Of a stretch of 64,000 bases of DNA, positions 27,379-36,485 are shown in pieces. A program made the translations under genes and the position numbers. Positions within the stretch are counted from its first letter, which is position 1, and each line of letters begins with the position of its first letter. The notes below the pieces were generated by a model. It did no database searches. It worked only from the letters and a program-made list of their open reading frames with translations, and was not told where the DNA came from. The stretch lies in contig CAUDDP010000001.1 in NCBI GenBank assembly GCA_958448395.1, positions 16,058 through 80,057 on the forward strand, written 5' to 3'. The DNA is from an uncultured Oscillospiraceae bacterium. Lineage in GTDB: Bacteria > Bacillota > Clostridia > Oscillospirales > Ruminococcaceae.

Positions 27379-29034
27379 TCAATACAGATAACCGCTCGGA
27401 TCAACACGGCTGCCATTTACACGAATTTCAAAGTGCAGATGGTAACCAGTAGACCAACCAGTTGAACCAACGTAACCAATCACATCACCTTGGCTAACCT
27501 GCTGTCCGTAAGACACATTTAAAGAAGCCATATGTCCATATACAGTGGAGTATGTACCATCATGTTCAATGATGCAGTAGTTTCCATAACCACCGCCGCA
27601 TCCACAGCTGGAATTCTTGCCATAGTTATGACTGCAACCGCTGCTAACATAAATAACAGTACCACCTCTGGATGCTACCACTGGTGCACCACTGATACCG
27701 CCGCCTGCAATATCAATACCGCCATGGTTGCTGCCCCAGCGGGAACCATAGCCACTGGAGATGTAATAGAAGCCCGGTACCGGCCATGCAAACTGCGACT
27801 CATTATATGGTTCTGTGGTTGTTGCCACCGTAGTTGTAGTGGTCGATGCCGTTGTCGTTGGTGCAGTCGTTTCAGCTGTTGTAGTAGTGGTCGCAGTAGT
27901 AGTTTCTTCCGTCTCCGGCTCCGTTTCTACAAACTCTGTTGTAGTAGTGGTTGTAGCTGCCGCTTCTGTTGTCTCTACCTCTTCATACGGTACAGTCGTT
28001 ACCTCTGCCTCTGTCGTAGTGGTAACAACAGTCGTTTCCTCCCACACTTTTTCCTCTGAATCTGTCCAATCTGTAGTGGTGGTAGTTGTTGCAGAAGTTG
28101 TAGTGGTTTCCGTATCGTCATCTACATCCACATCCACATCTGCAACTGTTGTTGTCGTTGTTGTAGTGGTGGTCGTAGTCGTCGTAGTTGTAGTGGTTGC
28201 AGCCGCACGAGTCGCTTCCTGTGCCTTGCGAATGGCAGCCTGAATCTGTTCCGATTCTGCCTCCTTTATGGCACTATCTGCTTCCAGTGCTTCGATATCT
28301 GCATGCAGAGAAGATTCTTCTGATGCCAGACGAACGGCTTCATCCGTAGACATTGCATAATCATCCTGCAATTGCTGCAATGCGTCTGCAAACTCCTCTT
28401 TTTTCTGCTTTTCAGAAGACTTCTGTTCTGCCAGAGCATTCTTCTCATCTTCTAAAGCCTGTTGTTTTTCTTCGCAAGTTTCCAACTTACTTTTCAAGTC
28501 AGAAACCAGCTCATTGTCATGCTTGGCAATTCTGGACATGAGATCATACTTGGAAAGCAAATCGTAGAAGTCTGTAGAACCAACCAGTGCAGATGCAAGG
28601 CTGTCATTTCCCTGTACATACATTGCACGCAGCCGCTGCTTAAACGCTTCCAGACCGTCTGCAATTTCTACATCCAGTGCTGCAATCTCATTCTTTAAAT
28701 CGCAAATTTCCTGTTCTTTGTCGGTAATTGCGTCTTCCAGACGAGTCAATTCCTCATCGACAATCTGCAAATTGGACTGCTGCAAAGCAATCTTCTCTTC
28801 CAGAGCCTTCTGGAAGTCTGCCTGTTCCTGCTTATCGCTTCCCAGGCTTTCCAATTCCTTTTGCTTCTGTGCAATCTTATCTGCATTTGCTTGTTTTTCG
28901 CTCTGCAATTCTGCCAATGTCATCGCCGAAACTGGAACCGATGTCACACCGGTACCACTATAAACACCAGCTGTTAAAATCGCACTGCAAAGTACAACAG
29001 ATAGGAATCGCTTCATCCATTTTAAACGCATCAT
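27379..29034 (-). CDS. Secreted coiled-coil M23 endopeptidase, PcsB/EnvC-like partner of FtsEX
   Basis: Peptidoglycan hydrolase expected to cleave septal cross-links when activated by FtsEX. 551 residues: signal peptide (about 1-38, ending VPVSAM), long coiled coil (about 40-260), a Thr-rich linker of about 150 residues with one run of 17 threonines, and a C-terminal LytM/M23 domain with HGGIDIAGG and HLHFEI supplying the zinc ligands. A Gly/Cys insert (HNYGKNSSCGCGGGYG) lies within the domain. ATG 29034 follows GGAGG by 9 bases. It lies 16 bases after ftsX, the usual arrangement for FtsEX-controlled hydrolases. The linker is unusual for this family and resembles those of ruminococcal surface proteins. 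Confidence 0.88.
   Translation of the reverse strand: MMRLKWMKRFLSVVLCSAILTAGVYSGTGVTSVPVSAMTLAELQSEKQANADKIAQKQKELESLGSDKQEQADFQKALEEKIALQQSNLQIVDEELTRLEDAITDKEQEICDLKNEIAALDVEIADGLEAFKQRLRAMYVQGNDSLASALVGSTDFYDLLSKYDLMSRIAKHDNELVSDLKSKLETCEEKQQALEDEKNALAEQKSSEKQKKEEFADALQQLQDDYAMSTDEAVRLASEESSLHADIEALEADSAIKEAESEQIQAAIRKAQEATRAAATTTTTTTTTTTTTTTTTVADVDVDVDDDTETTTTSATTTTTTDWTDSEEKVWEETTVVTTTTEAEVTTVPYEEVETTEAAATTTTTTEFVETEPETEETTTATTTTTAETTAPTTTASTTTTTVATTTEPYNESQFAWPVPGFYYISSGYGSRWGSNHGGIDIAGGGISGAPVVASRGGTVIYVSSGCSHNYGKNSSCGCGGGYGNYCIIEHDGTYSTVYGHMASLNVSYGQQVSQGDVIGYVGSTGWSTGYHLHFEIRVNGSRVDPSGYLY
28146..28196 (-). repeat. Threonine-codon microsatellite inside the M23 gene
   Basis: Seventeen consecutive ACN codons (ACA, ACC, ACT and ACG mixed) encode a pure Thr run; further Thr runs lie on either side (27820-28130). 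The mixed third positions imply selection for threonine rather than simple slippage, though trinucleotide length changes remain possible. Confidence 0.85.
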
Positions 29035-29050
29035 ATACTGTTTCCTCCTT

Positions 29051-29956
29051 TTAGACATTCAGATGTTTTCTCATAGACAAGACGCTGCCCAGTGCACCAA
29101 ACAGCACACCAATGCCAATATAGGCAACCACAACGACTCCGGCAACTTGTCCGAACGACATAATACTGTTTCTGCCGATGACAGAAACAATATCCGTCTG
29201 CTGCGTCACAAGATTGACAAGGGAATCATAGCTGACCCATGTGATCGCAAACGCCACACAGCCAGCAAGGAATCCTGTCACCATGCCTTCTACGAAAAAA
29301 GGAATCCGAATGAATGCATTGGTCGCACCAACATATTTCATAATCTGAATTTCGGAACGTCTTGCAAACACACTCGCTTTAGTGGTATTTGCAATAATCA
29401 CGAGGGAGATAACGATGAGTGCAATGATAATCACACTGCATACAATCGTAATGATCCGCCGCAGTTCCATCAACAGATTGACAAAATCCATTGGTGCACG
29501 AATGGAATAGATATGATCCAGAACTTCAATCTGGACAATGGTATCTTCAATCCGGTCGATGTCCTTCACCCGAAGGCGATACGCATCCACCAAAGGATTG
29601 TCATCACCAAGAGAATCGAAAAGCATTTGATAATCATCCATACTTGCCTTCAAATCTTCAAACGATTCTTCTTTGGAATAAAAATTAACATCTGCAACGT
29701 TATCAATCTGGCTCAGCTGTCCTTTTAAAACACTAATCTGTTCATCATTTGTATCTTCATTCAAATAGACAATAATCTCATTTTTATCCTCAATACCGCC
29801 CACCATAGAAGAGATATTCAGATAGAACAGCGTTGCCACGCCAACCAGCAGCAGAGAAACCAGCAGGACACAAAATGAGGCAAATGCCATCATCCGGTTC
29901 TTCCAGATATTCTCCACACCCTGTCCGGCTAAATACTTCAAGCCACTAACTTTCAT
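29051..29956 (-). CDS. ftsX: Cell division ABC permease FtsX
   Basis: 301 residues, four membrane segments: one near the N-terminus (about 22-45), then a large extracellular loop (about 50-170) and three C-terminal segments, the FtsX/MacB-like topology. The opening FxxGxxNIWKNRMMAFAS is typical. The extracellular loop would bind the coiled coil of the M23 hydrolase encoded next door. It overlaps ftsE by 11 bases, so the pair is coupled. Confidence 0.95.
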   Translation of the reverse strand: MKVSGLKYLAGQGVENIWKNRMMAFASFCVLLVSLLLVGVATLFYLNISSMVGGIEDKNEIIVYLNEDTNDEQISVLKGQLSQIDNVADVNFYSKEESFEDLKASMDDYQMLFDSLGDDNPLVDAYRLRVKDIDRIEDTIVQIEVLDHIYSIRAPMDFVNLLMELRRIITIVCSVIIIALIVISLVIIANTTKASVFARRSEIQIMKYVGATNAFIRIPFFVEGMVTGFLAGCVAFAITWVSYDSLVNLVTQQTDIVSVIGRNSIMSFGQVAGVVVVAYIGIGVLFGALGSVLSMRKHLNV

Positions 29957-30635
29957 GAATTAAATTGCCTCCAACTACTTCGTCAAACACAATTCGCCCC
30001 TGCTGAATCGTGATAATCCGCCCGCCGAAATAACGAACCAGACTATGCTCATGTGTTACCATCAGAATAGTGGTACCACATTCATTGATCTCACGCAGCA
30101 GGTCTACGATCTCATAGGAAAGTTCCGGGTCAATATTACCGGTTGGTTCGTCTGCAATAATCAGCTGCGGGTCGTTTACCAATGCTCTTGCAATGGCAAC
30201 TCGCTGCATTTCACCGCCGGACAGCTCATTTGGATAATTTTTCGCCTTATCCTGCAAGCCGACCAGATCAATTACATAAGCCACTCGTTTCTTGATGTAC
30301 TGCGTCGGTGCATCAATGACACGCAGCACGAATGCAATGTTTTCATATACCGTCATGGACGGAATCAGACGGAAATCCTGAAAGACAAAACCAATCGTAC
30401 GCCGCAAAGCTGGCACCTGCCGCCGTTTCAGTTTTCCGAGATGGTAGCCGTTGACGAAAACCGTACCGCTGCTTGGATTGATTTCCTTGAGAATCAACTT
30501 AATCATGGTACTTTTTCCCGCACCGGACGGTCCAACGACAAACGCAAAGTCACCGTCATTGATTTTCAGATTGACATTGTGCAATGCATCGACACCGCCG
30601 GAATACACGACAGAGACATCTCTCATTTCCACCAT
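29946..30635 (-). CDS. ftsE: Cell division ATP-binding protein FtsE
   Basis: 229 residues. Walker A GPSGAGKST, signature LSGGEMQRVAIARA, Walker B LIIADEPTGNID and switch His in VTHEH. Together with FtsX it uses ATP to activate an external peptidoglycan hydrolase. ATG 30635 is used because the protein then begins VEMRDVSVVY as the family does; the ribosome site (AAAGGA) is rather distant, and the ATG three codons on is an alternative. It follows the CdaR-like regulator gene by 51 bases. Confidence 0.95.
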   Translation of the reverse strand: MVEMRDVSVVYSGGVDALHNVNLKINDGDFAFVVGPSGAGKSTMIKLILKEINPSSGTVFVNGYHLGKLKRRQVPALRRTIGFVFQDFRLIPSMTVYENIAFVLRVIDAPTQYIKKRVAYVIDLVGLQDKAKNYPNELSGGEMQRVAIARALVNDPQLIIADEPTGNIDPELSYEIVDLLREINECGTTILMVTHEHSLVRYFGGRIITIQQGRIVFDEVVGGNLIHES

Positions 30636-30686
30636 GTGTACTATACAGTCCTTTCTATGTTCGGATAGATTACAGACCAAAATTTC

Positions 30687-31772
30687 TTAGAACTTTGCCG
30701 GACTTGCTGACAGATAACGTTTTACCATCAATGCAATTTTAAAGATAATTGCGTGATCAAACTCCCGCAGATCCAGACCCGTCAGCTTCTTGATTTTTTC
30801 CAGCCGATACACCAGTGTATTCCGATGTACAAACAACTTTCTGGATGTTTCTGAAACATTCAGGTTGTTCTCAAAGAATTTCTGAATCGTGAACAATGTT
30901 TCATGATCCAGTGATTCAATGCTGCCACGCTTAAATACTTCGTGCAAAAAAGTTTCACAAAGCGTCGTTGGCAGGTGATAAATCAAGCGTGCAATGCCCA
31001 GATTATCGTAGCTGACAATGGCTTTATCCGTATCAAATACCTTTCCCACTTCCAGAGCGGTCTGTGCCTCCTTGAAGGAACGGGACAGTTCTTTGATACT
31101 GTCCACAATCGTACCGATACCGACATTGACACGGGTATAAAATTCGCCGCTGAGCGTATCCGCAATGGAACGTGCCAGTTTTTCCAGATCCTTAGCATCC
31201 ACAGCACCCTTAATTTCCTTTACCAATACAATATCGCATTCTGAAATGGTAAAGACAAAATCCTTATTCTTATCCGGGAAGAGATTCTGGATCACATCAT
31301 AAGCAGAAACATCATTGACAGAGACAATCCGAATCAACAAAACGACCCGGTTGACCTCCGCACTGAAATGCAGCTCTCTTGCTTTAATGACAATGTCCCC
31401 CGGCAGTACGTTATCCAATACCACATTTTTAATGAAGTTATTCCGGTCGTACTTCTCATCATAATATTGTTTTACATTAAATAAAGCAATTGCAAGAATA
31501 TTTGCATATTTTGCAGCCGCATCGTCTATGCCTTCTACAAACACCGCATATTCCGGCTTATTTGGAGAACCAAACGGCTTATATGTATATCCGTCCCGAA
31601 TAAAAATATCATGGATATCACTCAGATCCAGAGAAACGAATTCATTGGTGGTGCCGACTTTGGTCAGATCACTGCACGCAATAATGGTGGCAGTATCATC
31701 CACCACGCCGACGGTCGCATCAATGGTATCCCGCATCTGATGGACAAGCCCCTGAAACAATCGATTCGACAT
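30687..31772 (-). CDS. CdaR/PucR-type transcriptional regulator
   Basis: 361 residues. The N-terminal part looks like a sugar-diacid-recognition or GAF-like sensor (VGVVDDTATIIACSD); the middle is a degenerate cyclase-like region; the C-terminus is the PucR helix-turn-helix, with FFENNLNVSETSRKLFVHRNTLVYRLEKI followed by TGLDLREFDHAI. Members usually control carbohydrate-acid or purine use. Here the nearest downstream genes are ftsE and ftsX, 51 bases away, with no transporter or catabolic gene nearby, so the target is not evident. Confidence 0.88.
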   Translation of the reverse strand: MSNRLFQGLVHQMRDTIDATVGVVDDTATIIACSDLTKVGTTNEFVSLDLSDIHDIFIRDGYTYKPFGSPNKPEYAVFVEGIDDAAAKYANILAIALFNVKQYYDEKYDRNNFIKNVVLDNVLPGDIVIKARELHFSAEVNRVVLLIRIVSVNDVSAYDVIQNLFPDKNKDFVFTISECDIVLVKEIKGAVDAKDLEKLARSIADTLSGEFYTRVNVGIGTIVDSIKELSRSFKEAQTALEVGKVFDTDKAIVSYDNLGIARLIYHLPTTLCETFLHEVFKRGSIESLDHETLFTIQKFFENNLNVSETSRKLFVHRNTLVYRLEKIKKLTGLDLREFDHAIIFKIALMVKRYLSASPAKF

Positions 31773-31862
31773 ATTGAAACATCCTTTCGTTTTCTATCTT
31801 ATACAACAACGCAAAACGGTTTCTTGTCCGTTATCCGAGCAGACCGCTCGAATATATTAAAA

Positions 31863-31868
31863 ATTGTA
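31863..31868 (-). promoter_or_regulatory. Extended -10 promoter before the CdaR-like gene
   Basis: Minus-strand TGC-TACAAT, an extended -10 element about 90 bases before the gene; the -35 region is poor. A small CGAGC/GCTCG hairpin follows near 31834-31848. It probably also drives ftsEX. Confidence 0.5.
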
Positions 31869-31985
31869 GCACATTCAATCGCAAAAAGATATAGACGAAT
31901 TGTAAAATTTATATTTTTCATGAAACTATCACAAAAGAAATGCGACAAATGGATAAATTCCTATGTCCATGCCGAAAAAATAGAA

Positions 31986-33674
31986 TTACATCTTTTCCGG
32001 ACAGTCAATTTTCAAAATCCGCAGCGTATTCCGCAGTGCCTGTTTTGCTGCCTTGCAAAGCAACAGACGAGCCTGCTGTACATTTGGCTCTGCATGTTTT
32101 ACGGTGCAGGCATCATAAAACTTATGGAACAATGTAGCCAGTTCTGTTGCATACTTTGTTATTTCTGATGGATCATAAGCAGCGGCAGCAGCATCAATTC
32201 GTGACGGCAGAGTTGCCAGATGGCGAATCAATGCAATCTCCTGTGGCTGTTCTAACAACTGCAAAACAGACCAATCTGTCTGCTCTGTAGAAACCCCGGC
32301 TTCTTCCATATTCCGCAGCAAGCTGCAAATTCTTGCATGGGCATACTGTACATAGTAAACGGGATTCTGCGAAGACTTTTCCACAGCCAGATCCAGATCA
32401 AATTCAAAGTGGGAGTTTGCTTCTCTGGTATTAAAGAAGAACCGTGCCGCATCAATCGGAATTTCTTCCAACAATGTGACCAGTGTAATTGCCTTACCAC
32501 TCCGCTTAGAAAGCTTCACCACTTCGCCGTCCCGCATCAACATTACCATCTGCATCAGGACAACATCCAACCGATTGGCGTCTACTCCCATTGCTGTTAA
32601 AGCAGCTTTCAATCTTGGTACATAGCCATGATGGTCAGCACCGAGAATATCAATGGCACGATCAAATTTTCGGGTCATCAATTTGTCATAGTGATAAGCA
32701 ATATCCGGTACAATATAAGTTGGAATCCCATTTGCACGCACCAAAACAAAATCTTTATCTGCACCGAAATCTGTCGCCTTAAACCAAACCGCACCCTCTT
32801 GCTCATAGGTATACCCACGATTGGTCAGCTCTTCTACCACATGCTTCACACTGCCATCTTTGTGCAGGGTGCTCTCCCGGAACCAGTTGTCATAGACAAT
32901 CCGGTACTTTTTCAGATCTCGTTCCAGTCCGGCAATATTTTTTGGCAATGCATAGCCAACCAGTGCGTCTCGCCGTTCCTTGCTATCGCAGTGTACATAT
33001 TGATCTCCATAGATTTCTCGGAATGCTTCCGCATGTTCAATAATATCTACACCTTGATATGCATCCTCCGGCATCTCCACAGATGGATCAAACAACTGCA
33101 AATATCGCACTTCCAGAGAGGTGGCGAATTTTTCAATCTGATTGCCAGCATCATTGATGTAAAATTCCCGCTTGGCATCATATCCAGCCCAGTTCAGAAT
33201 TTCTGCCAGACTGTCGCCCAAAGCACCGCCTCTGGCATTGCCGACATGCATTGGTCCTGTCGGATTCGCAGAGACAAACTCCACCAGAATCCGCTTACCA
33301 GCACCAGTTTCTGTTCTGCCGTAGTCATCGCCTTCCTGTAGTACTGTTTCCACAGTACGGGAAAACCACTGCTGCTTCAGAAAGAAGTTCAAAAAGCCCG
33401 GTCCTGCAATTTCCGCCCGTTCAAAATCCGTTCCCTGCAATTGCAGCTCGCTGCAAATTGCTTCTGCAATTTTTCTCGGCGGCATGTGAAATGCCTTAGC
33501 GTTTACCATTGCAATATTGGCTGCAAAGTCGCCATGGGATTTATCCGCCGGTACTTCAATCCGAAATGCATTCATCGGTTCTGCCGGCAGTGTACCGGCA
33601 GAAACTGCACGCCCAACGCTGTCTAATAATAATGTATATAGTGCCTTTTCAGCAAGCTTCATACAATCTGCCAT
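31986..33674 (-). CDS. argS: Arginyl-tRNA synthetase
   Basis: Class I synthetase charging tRNA-Arg. 562 residues, standard length. N-terminal ArgRS-specific domain, the HIGH-type motif HVGNARGG near residue 140, and the KMSKS counterpart KLSKRSG near 390, followed by the helical anticodon-binding domain. Start ATG 33674 follows GAGG. It is the last gene of the ddl-murI-DUF1934-argS run, 21 bases after the DUF1934 gene, an arrangement common for DUF1934 (YwiB) genes next to argS. Confidence 0.97.
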   Translation of the reverse strand: MADCMKLAEKALYTLLLDSVGRAVSAGTLPAEPMNAFRIEVPADKSHGDFAANIAMVNAKAFHMPPRKIAEAICSELQLQGTDFERAEIAGPGFLNFFLKQQWFSRTVETVLQEGDDYGRTETGAGKRILVEFVSANPTGPMHVGNARGGALGDSLAEILNWAGYDAKREFYINDAGNQIEKFATSLEVRYLQLFDPSVEMPEDAYQGVDIIEHAEAFREIYGDQYVHCDSKERRDALVGYALPKNIAGLERDLKKYRIVYDNWFRESTLHKDGSVKHVVEELTNRGYTYEQEGAVWFKATDFGADKDFVLVRANGIPTYIVPDIAYHYDKLMTRKFDRAIDILGADHHGYVPRLKAALTAMGVDANRLDVVLMQMVMLMRDGEVVKLSKRSGKAITLVTLLEEIPIDAARFFFNTREANSHFEFDLDLAVEKSSQNPVYYVQYAHARICSLLRNMEEAGVSTEQTDWSVLQLLEQPQEIALIRHLATLPSRIDAAAAAYDPSEITKYATELATLFHKFYDACTVKHAEPNVQQARLLLCKAAKQALRNTLRILKIDCPEKM

Positions 33675-33695
33675 TTCCCGTTTTCCTCACTCTCT

Positions 33696-34130
33696 TTATG
33701 CTTCCTGCTTCACTCTGGAAATCTCCAGATAAATCTCATTATCTGACAAAAAAGAGGCATTCGCATCCAGCGTATACCGCAGATACAATTGTCCACCATC
33801 CGCCGTCAAATGATCTTCAATTTTATGCGTAAAAATGCCAACTGTAATATCCCCAAACGGTGTCCCATACAGGCAATAATGTTTTTTTCCAACTTCAATC
33901 ATCAGATTGGAATTGGCAGACCCCGTTCGGATAATTGAAACACAACGACCACCTGTTCCTATGATCTCTGTGGTAGAGCCTTCAAATCCAGTGGCTTCCG
34001 ACTCTTCATAGGAAACACGCCATTCCTTTTCCGTATGCTCGTATGTGCCTTCTGTCCGCAATTCTGTCTCGTTTTCCTCTTCCTCATTTCGCTGCACACT
34101 CCGCAAAACGATCTCTACCTTTTCCTTCAA
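33696..34130 (-). CDS. DUF1934 (YwiB-like) beta-barrel protein
   Basis: 144 residues of the DUF1934 family, a small lipocalin-like beta-barrel of unknown function found beside argS in Firmicutes. The C-terminal part TPFGDITVGIFTHKIEDHL and LRYTLDANASFLSDNEIYLEI matches the conserved half. It has no signal peptide and its start overlaps the murI stop by 4 bases. The role is not known; neighbour conservation suggests a link to translation or wall metabolism. Confidence 0.87.
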   Translation of the reverse strand: MKEKVEIVLRSVQRNEEEENETELRTEGTYEHTEKEWRVSYEESEATGFEGSTTEIIGTGGRCVSIIRTGSANSNLMIEVGKKHYCLYGTPFGDITVGIFTHKIEDHLTADGGQLYLRYTLDANASFLSDNEIYLEISRVKQEA

Positions 34131-34948
34131 CAGCCTGCCTCCTTCTGCCAGCAGCTCTGATAAACCGTACCGGTCACTTCCTTTTGTAAAAAATGAGCCG
34201 CATTCTCTGTGAACAGCTCTACACTGTCACTGACATAATAAACATTTTTTCCTGTTTCTGTCCGATCACTCAGCAGATTTTTTTCTGTAAGGCACTGCTT
34301 TGCATAGCCAGCTGTCTCTGCCCCCGGAGAAATCAGTGTGACATCTGCCCCCATGATATCACCAATCAAATCAGCAATGACTGGATAATGCGTACAGCCC
34401 AGAATCAAAGTATCCACTTCCTGTGCCTTAATCGGTGCAAGATATTCCTCTGCAACCAGACGGGTCACTGGATTATGAAAATCCGTATAACCGTTTTCCA
34501 CCAGATGGACAAACAATGGACATGCCTGTGTGGCAACAAAGTAATCCGGATGCTGCTGCAAGATCGCTTTTTTATAGCTTTGGCTTTTAATGGTCGCTGG
34601 TGTTCCAATGATTCCAATTCGTTTGGTTCGAGTTGCCATACAGGCAGCCGCCACAGCCGGATAAATGACACCGGCAAATGGCATATCTGTTACAAATGGC
34701 TGATCCCCTACAACAGAACTGACTGTTCCGCAGGCAGCAATAATCATCTTTACCTGATACTGCCGCAGAAAGGCAACATCCTCTCTTGCATACCGCAAAA
34801 TTGTTTCCGGACTGCGGCTGCCATATGGTACTCTTGCAGTATCTCCAAAATAAATGATATTTTCATGTGGCAGCAGATGATTCAGTTCTTTGACCGTTGT
34901 CAAACCGCCCAAGCCGGAGTCGAATACGCCAATGGCATCATTCTTCAT
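34127..34948 (-). CDS. murI: Glutamate racemase
   Basis: Supplies D-glutamate for the peptidoglycan stem. 273 residues. GVFDSGLGGLTTV at the start and the two catalytic cysteines in AACGTVSSV (about 71) and LGCTHYPV (about 183). The second residue after CGT is Val rather than the usual Ala-Ser, a minor variant. It sits 45 bases after ddl, grouping two wall-precursor genes. Confidence 0.96.
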   Translation of the reverse strand: MKNDAIGVFDSGLGGLTTVKELNHLLPHENIIYFGDTARVPYGSRSPETILRYAREDVAFLRQYQVKMIIAACGTVSSVVGDQPFVTDMPFAGVIYPAVAAACMATRTKRIGIIGTPATIKSQSYKKAILQQHPDYFVATQACPLFVHLVENGYTDFHNPVTRLVAEEYLAPIKAQEVDTLILGCTHYPVIADLIGDIMGADVTLISPGAETAGYAKQCLTEKNLLSDRTETGKNVYYVSDSVELFTENAAHFLQKEVTGTVYQSCWQKEAGC

Positions 34949-34993
34949 CTCTTCTATCCTCTCTATCTATCACGATATAATTTTAGAGCAGAT

Positions 34994-36067
34994 TTAATAT
35001 ATCCGTTCTGCATTTTCCATCGCCTGTTCTATCAGCTTATCCACCAGATAAGACTGTGACATGCCAAGATGCTCCATCAGTTTCGGATACATACTAATAT
35101 TCGTAAAGCCCGGCAGCGTGTTGATTTCATTCAAAATGATTCCACCATCTTTTTGCAGGAAGAAATCCACACGAGACAATCCTTTGCAGCCCAATGCCTT
35201 GTAAGCCCTTACTGCCGTTTCCCGCAAGATATTAGACTGTGCATCCGTAATCCGTGCCGGTATGTATAGCTGTGAAGTACCTGTGATGTATTTGTCTTCA
35301 TAGTCGTAAAATTCTGCAGCCGGCTGAATTTCCCCAACATAAGAAGCAAACGGTGCATCATAACCGAATACTGCCACTTCCAATTCCTTGCCGTCAATAA
35401 ATTCCTCAATGACTACCTTGCAGTCATGAGAAAAGGCAATCTGAATGGCTTCTCTTAAAGATTCCATATCATTGGCCTTGTTGACACCAACAGAAGAACC
35501 TGCATTTGCCGGTTTTACGAAAACGGGGAATCCCAATGTCTCTGCAATTGCCTCACAGGTTTCCTCTAAACGGCTGATTTCCCGCTGGCTGACCGATGCC
35601 CATTTTGCAGTCCGAATTCCATTATAATCTAGTACCGTATGCGTCATGCATTTATCCATACAAAGGGCACTGCTGAGCGTACCGCAGCCGACATATGGCA
35701 GCTTTGCCATTTCCAGCAATCCCTGCAATCTGCCGTCCTCGCCATTTCTGCCATGCAGAACTGGAAATACCACATCTACCTTTTTTACATAGGTCTCCCC
35801 ATTTTCAATGGTAATAATCCCTTTATGAATCGGGTCAGGAGAAATAATTGCAGCTGTACAGTCTGGATTCATTTCCCAAGTACCAGCAGCAATTTCGCTC
35901 ACATCGCCCGGAAAATAAAGCCATCTGCCCTTTTTCGTAATGCCAATGCAGATGATTTCGTATTTATCCTTGGGAATGCTATTGATGACATTGGTTGCAG
36001 ACATCAAAGAAACTTCGTATTCACTGGAAACGCCGCCGAATAAAACGGCTACTCTGATTTTTGCCAT
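34994..36067 (-). CDS. ddl: D-alanine--D-alanine ligase
   Basis: ATP-grasp enzyme joining two D-Ala for MurF. 357 residues. Begins VAVLFGGVSSEYEVSL, has the HGRNGEDG loop, VKPANAGSSVGV and the C-terminal NEINTLPGFT metal-binding motif. The omega-loop reads EFYDYEDKY with the tyrosine typical of D-Ala-D-Ala rather than D-Ala-D-Lac (Van) ligases. The first gene of a four-gene run with a good promoter 70 bases upstream. Confidence 0.97.
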   Translation of the reverse strand: MAKIRVAVLFGGVSSEYEVSLMSATNVINSIPKDKYEIICIGITKKGRWLYFPGDVSEIAAGTWEMNPDCTAAIISPDPIHKGIITIENGETYVKKVDVVFPVLHGRNGEDGRLQGLLEMAKLPYVGCGTLSSALCMDKCMTHTVLDYNGIRTAKWASVSQREISRLEETCEAIAETLGFPVFVKPANAGSSVGVNKANDMESLREAIQIAFSHDCKVVIEEFIDGKELEVAVFGYDAPFASYVGEIQPAAEFYDYEDKYITGTSQLYIPARITDAQSNILRETAVRAYKALGCKGLSRVDFFLQKDGGIILNEINTLPGFTNISMYPKLMEHLGMSQSYLVDKLIEQAMENAERIY

Positions 36068-36138
36068 AGAAAAAACTCCTCACTTTATGCATTTATAGAA
36101 AGCTGCCAAAAAAAGCTCTCTATACAATAATCTATTTT

Positions 36139-36167
36139 ATTATAGCAGATTTCATAACATTCTGCAA
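36139..36167 (-). promoter_or_regulatory. Promoter of the ddl operon
   Basis: Minus-strand TTGCAG (36162-36167), 17-base spacer, TATAAT (36139-36144), about 70 bases before ddl. Confidence 0.8.
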
Positions 36168-36322
36168 GCCTTTTTCTGCAAGTCGTGAAAATCTATTTCA
36201 AAACGGCATCTATCCCTGTAAAAAATCAGGCGGTAAAAGAAACCATTTGCCGACGGCATTTCCTTGGTGCCGTCACACAAAATTCCAAAAAAATGTTTTT
36301 CGGGATTTTTCAAAAAAATGCC

Positions 36323-36351
36323 TTGACAAATCCAAAAAAACATGATATAAT
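36323..36351 (+). promoter_or_regulatory. Consensus promoter of rpmG-secE-nusG-rplK-rplA
   Basis: TTGACA (36323-36328), 17-base A-rich spacer, TATAAT (36346-36351): a perfect vegetative consensus giving a leader of about 130 bases before rpmG. Confidence 0.9.
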
Positions 36352-36391
36352 AGCATTACCTCTTTTACAGGGGTTTCTTTTTGTGCCTTTT

Positions 36392-36458
36392 TACAGGAGA
36401 AACCTGTATTTGAGGGAGGCAAACGAACCGGCTCCCGCTGCGTCACGCAGAACGGGAG
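36392..36458 (+). promoter_or_regulatory. rpmG leader with two hairpins
   Basis: Hairpin 1 is TACAGG-agaaa-CCTGTA (36392-36408). Hairpin 2 is CTCCCG+CTGCG-tca-CGCAG-aa-CGGGAG (36432-36458), an 11-pair stem with a 2-base bulge. The 3-prime arm of hairpin 2 runs into GGGAGGAG, the ribosome site of the short leader ORF at 36465, so folding would hide that site. Confidence 0.6.
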
Positions 36459-36464
36459 GAGTAT

Positions 36465-36485
36465 ATGAGCAGGAGGTGCCGATAA
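36465..36485 (+). CDS. Six-residue leader ORF overlapping the rpmG start
   Basis: ATG at 36465 with GGGAGGAG upstream encodes Met-Ser-Arg-Arg-Cys-Arg and ends at TAA 36483-36485, whose last A is the first base of the rpmG ATG (TAATG). The AGGAGG used by rpmG lies inside it. This could couple rpmG translation to the leader or act as a regulatory peptide rich in arginine. It may also be accidental, since a strong ribosome site plus any nearby ATG can give such a frame. Confidence 0.4.
   Translation: MSRRCR

Larger units (their letters stand above)
36068..36464. other. Divergent intergenic region between ddl and rpmG
   Basis: About 400 bases with no gene. It holds the minus-strand ddl promoter, the plus-strand rpmG promoter, and between them a 7-base stem GACGGCA/TGCCGTC (36252-36274) with no terminator T-run on either strand. 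The rest is A/T-rich. Small open frames here lack ribosome sites and were rejected. Confidence 0.7.

Noticed and set aside
27815..28243. Plus-strand frame encoding long valine runs
   Set aside because: It is the reverse complement of the Thr-rich linker of the M23 gene.
34994..36067. Van-type D-Ala-D-Lac ligase
   Set aside because: The omega-loop has the EFYDYEDKY tyrosine of normal D-Ala-D-Ala ligases, and no vanH or vanX neighbours exist.
36252..36274. GACGGCA/TGCCGTC hairpin as a terminator
   Set aside because: No T-run follows on either strand, and no transcript needs ending here.
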